NCBI GenBank assembly: GCA_000434615.1
Contig: FR880838.1
Location: 6,963 to 51,685 of the forward strand
Source: Clostridium sp. CAG:510
GTDB taxonomy: Bacteria > Bacillota > Clostridia > Lachnospirales > Lachnospiraceae
Direction of reading: 5' to 3'
DNA: 44,723 nucleotides
Made by a program: the position numbers and the translations under genes. The notes beneath the pieces were generated by a model. That model was not told where the DNA came from. It did no database searches and saw nothing but the letters and a program-made list of their open reading frames with translations. Every line of letters begins with the position of its first letter. Position 1 is the stretch's first letter. This document shows positions 38,485 to 44,723 of the stretch, piece after piece.

Positions 38485-40646
38485 AAAAAATGTGGGTAAA
38501 ATCCCTTGGAATCGTTTTAACGGCTGCACTGCTGGCAGGCAGTGTGGGAGCCGGTGTATATGCCGCCGGCAATAAAGGCACGGAAACTGCCATAGAAACA
38601 GAAAGCGAAGAAAGCACGGAAACGGATACTTCTTCCCTTGATAAATTAGTGGAGGACGTCAAGGACACTTCCGTATCCGACCTCATCCGAAAGGTAGAAG
38701 AGGACGGCAAAATCAGTAAGGATGAAACCGTTTACGTCATTGCCGGAGCAGACGGCAAGGCATCCCGCATCATTGTCAGCGACTGGATTAAAAATCCGGA
38801 AAACAACGATACCGTTTCCGACAAGACAGAGCTTTCCGATGCGGAAATCACCAAAGGCAATGCCACCTATACCATGGACAAGGACAATATGAGAGTCTGG
38901 ACCACGGACGGCGAGGATGTTTATTACCAGGGTACTTTCGACAAGGAGCTGCCGGTTATCTTAAAGGTGACTTACACACTGGACGGTAAGAAGGTAACAG
39001 CGGAGGAGCTTGCCGGCAGGAGCGGCCATGTGGTCATTCGTTTCGATTACGAAAACAACCAGTATGAAAATGTGGAAATCGACGGTAAGGAAGAAAAAAT
39101 CTACGTTCCCTTTGCCGTGCTGACCGGCATGATTTTGGACGATGATGTATTCAGCAATGTGGAAGTGACGAACGGACGTCTCATCAACGACGGCAGCCAC
39201 GAAGCGGTTGTGGGCATCGCCCTTCCGGGACTTAAGGATAACCTTGCGCTGGATGACGACAAGTTAAATATTCCCGATTATGTGGAAGTGGAGGCGGATG
39301 TGAAGGACTTTTCCCTGACCACCACCATGACCATTGCCACCAATGAAATTTTCAATAAGGTGGAAGTGGAAGATGTGGATACCGATTCCTTACGGGATGT
39401 GGCAGACCAGATTACCGATGCGTTTGAACAGCTTTCCGACGGATCCGAACAGCTTTATGACGGACTCTGCACATTACTGGAAAAATCAAAGGAGCTGACG
39501 GACGGTATTGACAAGCTGGCAGCAGGCGCCAAAACCGTGAAAGAAGGCATGGCAACCTTAAATACCGGTGCGGCCAAGCTCGCAGGCGGGGCTTCCGAAT
39601 TAAACAACGGTCTGCAGAAATTAAGCGCCAACAGCGCTGCCTTAAACAAAGGCGCCGAAACCGTATTCAACAGCTTGCTGGCACAGGCAAACAGCCAGCT
39701 TTCCGGTTCCGGTCTGGGACTTCCGGCGCTGACCATAGGAAACTACTCCCAGGTACTTACGGACGCCATTACCAAATTAAACGGTGCGGCAGGCATGTCC
39801 AGGGAAGATGTGGAGAAACAGGTAAGAGCCAACGAGCCCCAGTTCCGCGCAGCGGTAACCGCAGCCGTTAAGAAGTCCGTTACCGAAAGTGTTACGGCAC
39901 AGAACCGTCAGGGCGTGGAAACCGCCGTACTTTCCACTTACGGATTTTCCTCCAAAGAGGAATATGACGCCGCAGTGGCAGCAGGCAGCGTGGACGAAGC
40001 AACCCAGACAGCCATAGAGAGCGCCATTGATGCGGGCATGGCATCCAAGCAGAGCGAAATCGATGCCATGGTAGCGGCTACCATGGAGTCCGATGCCATC
40101 AAGCAGAAGATTGATACCGAAACCGAAAACGCTATGCAGGCTAAGATTAACGAAACCATGAATTCCGTAGGTCAGGCATCAGGTGCCGTCACCCAGCTTA
40201 AGTCCTTAAAGAGCCAGCTTGACAGCTACAACCAGTTCTACACCGGATTAAAGACCTATACCGCAGGTGTGGATGCTGCCGCTAACGGAGCCTCCACTTT
40301 ATACAGCGGAGCCAATGAACTTGCCGCAGGAGCCGGAAAACTGGCAGACGGCACCACAGAACTTTCAAGCGGTCTGGATACCATGCAGAAGTCCGCTCCC
40401 GCACTGATTGACGGCATCACCGAGCTCCGGGACGGCGCCGGAAAGCTTTCTGACGGACTTTCTACCTTAAATGAAAAAGGCATCGGCGACTTAACCGAGT
40501 CCCTGGGTGAGGATTTAGACACCTTTGCAGCCCGCCTGAAAGCAACGGCAGATGTATCGAAGGATTACAACAACTACGCCGGCATTGCCGATGACATGGC
40601 AGGACAGGTGAAGTTCATTTATCGTACGGAGGGAATAGAGAACTAA
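38481..40646 (+). CDS. Secreted protein with YhgE-like GA-rich heptad repeats, partner of the MMPL exporter
   Basis: 721 residues with a signal peptide (hydrophobic core around LGIVLTAALLAGSVGAGVYA). The region after it is acidic (Thr/Glu rich), followed by a beta-rich domain (residues 100-290). The C-terminal 400 residues contain glycine-marked heptad repeats of the YhgE/Pip type, such as DGIDKLAAGAKTVKEGMATL and GANELAAGAGKLADGTTELS, which form long coiled rods. YhgE-type multi-pass domains at the C terminus are missing, so it seems to be fully exported or held only by its signal. The start overlaps the MMPL stop by four bases and AAAGGAGG lies upstream. It probably works with the exporter at the cell surface. 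Confidence 0.85.
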   Translation: MKKMWVKSLGIVLTAALLAGSVGAGVYAAGNKGTETAIETESEESTETDTSSLDKLVEDVKDTSVSDLIRKVEEDGKISKDETVYVIAGADGKASRIIVSDWIKNPENNDTVSDKTELSDAEITKGNATYTMDKDNMRVWTTDGEDVYYQGTFDKELPVILKVTYTLDGKKVTAEELAGRSGHVVIRFDYENNQYENVEIDGKEEKIYVPFAVLTGMILDDDVFSNVEVTNGRLINDGSHEAVVGIALPGLKDNLALDDDKLNIPDYVEVEADVKDFSLTTTMTIATNEIFNKVEVEDVDTDSLRDVADQITDAFEQLSDGSEQLYDGLCTLLEKSKELTDGIDKLAAGAKTVKEGMATLNTGAAKLAGGASELNNGLQKLSANSAALNKGAETVFNSLLAQANSQLSGSGLGLPALTIGNYSQVLTDAITKLNGAAGMSREDVEKQVRANEPQFRAAVTAAVKKSVTESVTAQNRQGVETAVLSTYGFSSKEEYDAAVAAGSVDEATQTAIESAIDAGMASKQSEIDAMVAATMESDAIKQKIDTETENAMQAKINETMNSVGQASGAVTQLKSLKSQLDSYNQFYTGLKTYTAGVDAAANGASTLYSGANELAAGAGKLADGTTELSSGLDTMQKSAPALIDGITELRDGAGKLSDGLSTLNEKGIGDLTESLGEDLDTFAARLKATADVSKDYNNYAGIADDMAGQVKFIYRTEGIEN

Positions 40647-40774
40647 AGTTCTCAGAACAAATAAAATAATTAAGAGTTTTTCCTGTGGCAATGCCTATTC
40701 TTTTATGATAAGATATTTTACAGAGAAAGAAGCTATCCGGTAAATACCGTATCAGATAAAGAGGGAATTGCAAT

Positions 40775-41863
40775 ATGAGGAAGAAAATAAAAAAAGGCAG
40801 TCAGAACAGCATACAGAGGGGCATGGCGTTCGCCACCGTTTTATTGTGCGGAGCCCTGTTTGCCGGCTGTGGCGCAAAGACTGCCGATACCGAAATACAA
40901 AAGGGAATGCAGGCTGTTGCGGATATGGATTATGAAGAAGCAATGGCCTGCTTTTCTGCTGCCGAAAATAACGGGGAGGATGCCCGGCTGATTGCCCGGG
41001 GAAGGGGCATTGCCAGCATCGGTCAGACCAACTACGAGGATGCCGTTACTTATCTGGAGGACTGTCTTGCCCTGTCGGACGGTGTGGTGGAAAAAATGGA
41101 TGTGGATGTCAACCTGTATCTGGCAACCGCATACCAGAAAATAGGAAATAATGAGAAGGCAAAGGAAATTTACGATGCCATTCTGGAGCTGTATCCCAAC
41201 CACACGGATGCCGCCTATTTACGCGGTTATGTGGAGCTTGTGTTAAACAATTACCAGGGGGCAAGAGCCGATTTTGACCGGGTAATCAGATTAGAGCCGG
41301 AGAACTACGACAGACTGATTCATGTCTATGAGGTGCTCCGCGACAACGGCTACCGGGAATGGGGCGAAGAGTATTTAAGCCAGGCGCTGACGGAGCGTTC
41401 CGCAAAAATGAGCGCCTTTGACAGGGGACGGATCAATTATTATCTGGAAAATTACGAAACGGCGCAGCTTGATCTGGAAGAGGCCAAAAATGCAGCTCCG
41501 GGTGATTCCGGCGTCTATTTGTATTTAGGCATGGCGTACGAAGCCACCGGCGACTACAACTATGCCATTACCAACGTGTACACAGCATATCTGACACAGA
41601 AGGACGGCACCGCAGAGCTTTATAACCAGCTGGGACTCTGCTATTTAAAACAGGAGCAGTATGCACCGGCGCTGGATGCGTTCCAGAAGGCAATGCAGAT
41701 ACCGGACAACGGCATGATGCAGACCCTTTCCTTCAATGAAATCGTGGCATACGAATACCTGGGAAATTACAACCAGGCAGCCGCACTTTTGCAGAATTAT
41801 CTGGCTATTTACCCGGATGACGAGACCGCAAAGAGGGAATACGGCTTTTTGTCCACCCGTTAG
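40775..41863 (+). CDS. Tetratricopeptide-repeat lipoprotein
   Basis: Lipoprotein of 362 residues. The signal peptide ends in lipobox LFAGC with C32 as the lipidated cysteine. The rest consists of about eight TPR units of roughly 34 residues (for example QKGMQAVADMDYEEAMACFS, AYQKIGNNEKAKEIYDAILE and QLGLCYLKQEQYAPALDAFQ), which build a helical scaffold for protein contact outside the membrane. The function is not known. GAGGG is about ten bases before ATG 40775. The 128-nt gap before it has an A+T-rich region with a possible -10 (TAAGAT) but no clear -35. Confidence 0.88.
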   Translation: MRKKIKKGSQNSIQRGMAFATVLLCGALFAGCGAKTADTEIQKGMQAVADMDYEEAMACFSAAENNGEDARLIARGRGIASIGQTNYEDAVTYLEDCLALSDGVVEKMDVDVNLYLATAYQKIGNNEKAKEIYDAILELYPNHTDAAYLRGYVELVLNNYQGARADFDRVIRLEPENYDRLIHVYEVLRDNGYREWGEEYLSQALTERSAKMSAFDRGRINYYLENYETAQLDLEEAKNAAPGDSGVYLYLGMAYEATGDYNYAITNVYTAYLTQKDGTAELYNQLGLCYLKQEQYAPALDAFQKAMQIPDNGMMQTLSFNEIVAYEYLGNYNQAAALLQNYLAIYPDDETAKREYGFLSTR

Positions 41864-41930
41864 CCGGTAAAAAGTTTAAAAGCCCCAAAATGCCGCAAAT
41901 ATGCATATTTTGCGATTGTGAAATAATTAA

Positions 41931-41948
41931 CCCACAATATCTTGTGGG
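41931..41948. promoter_or_regulatory. Candidate NrdR box
   Basis: CCCACAA (41931-41937), TATC, TTGTGGG (41942-41948): a 7-bp palindrome resembling the NrdR operator consensus (acaCWATATCTWGTgt). It lies seven bases ahead of the -35 of the nrdD promoter. A second box at the usual phasing was not found. Confidence 0.6.
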
Positions 41949-41954
41949 TTAGCA

Positions 41955-41983
41955 TTGACTTCCCTAAGACGAGATGATACTAT
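41955..41983 (+). promoter_or_regulatory. Promoter of nrdD
   Basis: TTGACT (41955-41960), 17-nt spacer, TACTAT (41978-41983). The -10 is identical to that of the infC promoter in this window. Confidence 0.75.
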
Positions 41984-42015
41984 AAGTGCATAGCGTTTGA
42001 AAGGGAGGGACTTTC

Positions 42016-44403
42016 GTGTTACAGGTTATTAAAAGAGATGGTGAAAGGGTGGACTTCACATTAAGCAAGATTAACGATGCCATTATGAAGGCATTTACGG
42101 CTACGGAAATGCAGTACTCAAACGACATCGTGGACCTGCTTTCACTTCGTGTGTCTGCGGACTTTCAGGACAAGATTAAGGACGGAGCTGTCAGCGTGGA
42201 GGATATCCAGGACAGTGTGGAGAAGGTATTGGGACAGGCCGGCTATGAGGATGTAGCCAAGGCTTACATTTTATACCGCAAACAGCGGGAAAAAATGCGT
42301 ACCATGAAGTCCACAATCTTAGACTACAAGGATGTGGTCAACAGTTATGTAAAAGTGGAAGACTGGCGTGTAAAAGAAAACTCAACCGTTACTTATTCCG
42401 TAGGTGGTCTTATCTTAAGCAATTCCGGCGCGGTAACAGCCAATTACTGGCTTTCCGAAATCTACGACCAGGAAATTGCGGACGCACACCGCAATGCGGA
42501 TATTCATATCCATGATTTGTCCATGCTCACAGGCTACTGTGCCGGATGGTCACTGAAACAGCTTATCAAAGAAGGACTCGGCGGCATCACCGGCAAGATT
42601 ACCTCTGCACCGGCAAAGCATTTATCCGTGCTCTGCAACCAGATGGTAAACTTTTTAGGCATCATGCAGAACGAGTGGGCGGGAGCGCAGGCTTTCTCCT
42701 CCTTCGATACTTATCTGGCGCCTTTTGTCAAGGCGGACAATTTGGCTTATCCGGAAGTAAAGAAGTGCATAGAAGCCTTTATTTACGGTGTCAATACCCC
42801 CAGCAGATGGGGTACCCAGGCACCCTTCTCCAATATTACGTTGGACTGGACGGTTCCCGATGACCTGGCAGAGCTTCCGGCTATCGTAGGCGGCAGGGAA
42901 ATGGATTTCAAATACAAGGACTGCAAGAAGGAAATGGACATGGTCAACAAGGCATTTATTGAGACCATGATTGAAGGCGACTCCAACGGACGCGGCTTCC
43001 AGTATCCCATTCCCACCTATTCCATTACGAGGGATTTTGACTGGTCCGACAATGAGAACAACCGTCTTTTGTTTGAAATGACTTCCAAATACGGCACCCC
43101 GTATTTTTCCAACTATATCAACTCCGACATGCAGCCTTCCGATGTACGAAGCATGTGCTGCAGACTGCGTCTGGACTTAAGAGAGCTTCGCAAAAAGACC
43201 GGCGGTTACTTCGGTTCCGGCGAAAGCACCGGCAGTGTGGGCGTTGTTACCATCAATATGCCCCGTATTGCGTATCTGTCCGCCAATAAGGACGAGTTCT
43301 ACGCAAGACTGAATCGTATGATGGACATTGCGGCGCGTTCCTTAAAGATTAAGAGAGGCGTAATTACCAAGCTTCTGGAAGAGGGCTTGTATCCTTACAC
43401 CAGAAGATACTTAGGCACCTTTGACAACCATTTCTCTACCATTGGTCTGATCGGTATGAACGAAGTGGGACTGAATGCCAACTGGCTCCGTGCGGACATG
43501 TCCGACAAGAGGACCCAGGAATTTACCAAGGAAGTGCTGAATCATATGAGAAACCGTCTGTCCGATTATCAGGAGCAGTACGGCGACCTTTACAATTTGG
43601 AAGCGACACCGGCGGAAAGTACCGCATACCGTCTGGCAAAGCACGACAGAAAGCGCTGGCCGGCAATCAAGACCGCAGGCAAGCCGGGAGATACCCCTTA
43701 TTACACCAACTCATCCCATCTGCCCGTGGATTACACCACCGATATTTTCGATGCACTGGATATTCAGGATGATTTACAGACCCTGTATACCTCCGGCACC
43801 GTATTCCATGCGTTCTTAGGAGAAAAGCTTCCCGACTGGAAAGCGGCCGCAAATCTGGTAAAAACCATTGCGGACAACTATAAATTACCTTACTATACGC
43901 TTTCTCCTACCTACTCCATCTGTAAGGAGCACGGTTATCTGGCAGGAGAAGTGGCAGTATGTCCTCACTGCGGACAGCCTACCGAGGTTTACAGCCGTAT
44001 TACCGGCTACTACAGACCGGTACAGAACTGGAACGACGGCAAGCTGCAGGAGTACGCAAACCGTAAAGAGTACGATGTGGACCATTCCGTTCTGAAGCGT
44101 CCCGTAAAGACCATGGTAAAGCTGACCAACTATGCGGACGAGGTAGAAGTTTCCGTAGAGGAGCCTAAGGATGTGAAGTACCTTTTCACCACCAAGACTT
44201 GTCCGAACTGCAAACTTGCCAAGGAATACTTAAAGAATGAAAAGTACGTGGTAATTGATGCGGAAGAAAATATGGAGCTGGTACAGCGTTACGGCATTAT
44301 GCAGGCGCCGACTCTCGTTGTGGTAAACGGCGACCACTTCAAGAAGTATGTCAATGCCTCCAATATTAAAAAATATGCAGAAGAAGCCGCTATGATGGTA
44401 TAG
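42016..44403 (+). CDS. nrdD: Anaerobic ribonucleoside-triphosphate reductase with fused C-terminal redoxin
   Basis: Glycyl-radical enzyme making deoxynucleotides without oxygen. The 795-residue protein starts with an ATP-cone (allosteric site; VIKRDGERVDFTLSKINDAI), then the ten-stranded barrel with active cysteines in GYCAGWSLKQ and SMCCRLRLDL. Near the end are a zinc-type cluster (C636, H639, C649, C652), the glycyl-radical site RITGYYRPV with G664, and, unusually, a thioredoxin-fold tail of about 79 residues with C729-P-N-C732 and a cis-proline loop (MQAPTLVVV). The fused redoxin suggests electrons come from thiols, as for NrdH-dependent NrdD enzymes, rather than formate. The GTG start has GGGAGG six bases upstream. 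The activating enzyme nrdG is not next to it in the window. Confidence 0.96.
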   Translation: MLQVIKRDGERVDFTLSKINDAIMKAFTATEMQYSNDIVDLLSLRVSADFQDKIKDGAVSVEDIQDSVEKVLGQAGYEDVAKAYILYRKQREKMRTMKSTILDYKDVVNSYVKVEDWRVKENSTVTYSVGGLILSNSGAVTANYWLSEIYDQEIADAHRNADIHIHDLSMLTGYCAGWSLKQLIKEGLGGITGKITSAPAKHLSVLCNQMVNFLGIMQNEWAGAQAFSSFDTYLAPFVKADNLAYPEVKKCIEAFIYGVNTPSRWGTQAPFSNITLDWTVPDDLAELPAIVGGREMDFKYKDCKKEMDMVNKAFIETMIEGDSNGRGFQYPIPTYSITRDFDWSDNENNRLLFEMTSKYGTPYFSNYINSDMQPSDVRSMCCRLRLDLRELRKKTGGYFGSGESTGSVGVVTINMPRIAYLSANKDEFYARLNRMMDIAARSLKIKRGVITKLLEEGLYPYTRRYLGTFDNHFSTIGLIGMNEVGLNANWLRADMSDKRTQEFTKEVLNHMRNRLSDYQEQYGDLYNLEATPAESTAYRLAKHDRKRWPAIKTAGKPGDTPYYTNSSHLPVDYTTDIFDALDIQDDLQTLYTSGTVFHAFLGEKLPDWKAAANLVKTIADNYKLPYYTLSPTYSICKEHGYLAGEVAVCPHCGQPTEVYSRITGYYRPVQNWNDGKLQEYANRKEYDVDHSVLKRPVKTMVKLTNYADEVEVSVEEPKDVKYLFTTKTCPNCKLAKEYLKNEKYVVIDAEENMELVQRYGIMQAPTLVVVNGDHFKKYVNASNIKKYAEEAAMMV

Positions 44404-44425
44404 GCTTCCTGTAGAAAAAGATAAG

Positions 44426-44495
44426 AAAAAAGACTGTTCCTGCGACGGATACCGGAGAAGGGTATCTGCTGCGGGAAATAGTCTTTTTTATTTTT
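44426..44495 (+). terminator. Long terminator hairpin after nrdD
   Basis: AAAAAAGACT and AGTCTTTTTT form the base, with internal pairing of TTCC to GGAA and GATACC to GGTATC. The T tract runs to about 44490. Confidence 0.8.
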
Positions 44496-44508
44496 CGTAA
44501 ATTTATGC

Positions 44509-44537
44509 TTGCACAATCAGATAAACTAAGATATACT
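44509..44537 (+). promoter_or_regulatory. Promoter of the gene at the right edge
   Basis: TTGCAC (44509-44514), 17-nt spacer, TATACT (44532-44537). The roughly 110-nt leader that follows has a GC-rich palindrome CCGGCG-CT-CGCCGG near 44580, the only stem seen there; it is not a known riboswitch. Confidence 0.65.
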
Positions 44538-44658
44538 CTTTTTCATAAGCAGATACTTCTTTTTTCTAATTTTCTTTTGCCGGCGCTCGCCGGTGTCTAA
44601 AAATTCAAGAATTCCTGCTTAGAACCCAAGAACAACAAAATAATCTAAGGAGGAAAAC

Positions 44659-44723
44659 GTGATTAGAGAACTGAAGAATGCAGTAAGTGCTTCCGGGAAA
44701 GAAGCGCAGTACGATGAACATGC
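44659..44723 (+). CDS. N-terminal fragment of an unidentified protein, cut by the window edge
   Basis: GTG start at 44659 with AAGGAGG at 44647-44653. Only 21 codons are present, beginning MIRELKNAVSASGKEAQYDE. This opening resembles Rpn/PD-(D/E)XK nuclease-like family proteins of Lachnospiraceae in general feel only; the call is too weak to name. It has its own promoter and leader, so it is not part of the nrdD transcript. The protein continues beyond 44723. Confidence 0.55.
   Translation, partial: MIRELKNAVSASGKEAQYDEH

Overview
The window looks like chromosomal DNA from a spore-forming, anaerobic Firmicute, most likely a Lachnospiraceae-type Clostridium relative. Evidence for this: an alpha/beta-type SASP gene, two candidate sigma-G promoters, strong AGGAGG ribosome sites, an oxygen-sensitive class III ribonucleotide reductase, and several families common in that group (DUF4250, DUF4364, DUF1540, DUF4367, VanZ). 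There is no phage, insertion sequence, CRISPR array, rRNA or tRNA. Gene order is mostly ordinary core and housekeeping, with a few accessory islands.

Layout. 1-3.4 kb: an amino acid operon (ACT-domain protein, homoserine dehydrogenase, aspartate kinase) for the threonine/methionine branch. 3.4-5.1 kb, minus strand: a SASP and an amino acid:sodium symporter. 5.2-7.9 kb: clpB, broken by an imperfect 31-bp tandem duplication inside the first Walker A motif. 8.1-8.8 kb: an MNT/HEPN toxin-antitoxin pair. 8.9-13.1 kb: DUF4250, a membrane-anchored polysaccharide deacetylase, rarA and a fused membrane/spermidine-synthase-like protein. 13.1-17.8 kb, minus strand: DUF4364, a radical SAM protein, malic enzyme, an unusual stand-alone reverse transcriptase (YSDD active site) preceded by a 14-bp inverted repeat enclosing a structured 111-nt segment, and an unknown small protein upstream of it.

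18.0-19.4 kb: the infC-rpmI-rplT operon, with a clear promoter, a leader showing mutually exclusive antiterminator and terminator pairings, and a probable ATT start codon for infC. 19.5-24.6 kb: clpP, clpX, ysxC (engB), an AI-2E family exporter, truA and a VanZ-like protein. 24.7-26.7 kb: an ECF sigma factor with its DUF4367 membrane partner and a degenerate orphan response regulator. 26.7-32.6 kb: purine salvage, with xpt divergent from a four-gene BMP-type nucleoside ABC importer. 32.7-35.6 kb: a SEC-C protein, a Cys-rich DUF1540 protein behind an exact sigma-G promoter match, and an HD-GYP cyclic-di-GMP phosphodiesterase with an extracellular CBM2-like domain, followed by a TetR regulator. 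35.8-40.6 kb: a DUF308 protein, an MMPL exporter and a secreted repeat protein. 40.8 kb to the end: a TPR lipoprotein, NrdD with a fused C-terminal redoxin behind an NrdR-like box, and the start of one more gene.

Best candidates for something new: the reverse transcriptase with its structured leader and neighbour (15.97-17.83 kb), the carbohydrate-sensing HD-GYP protein, and the clpB tandem duplication, which is either a reversible switch or an assembly artefact.
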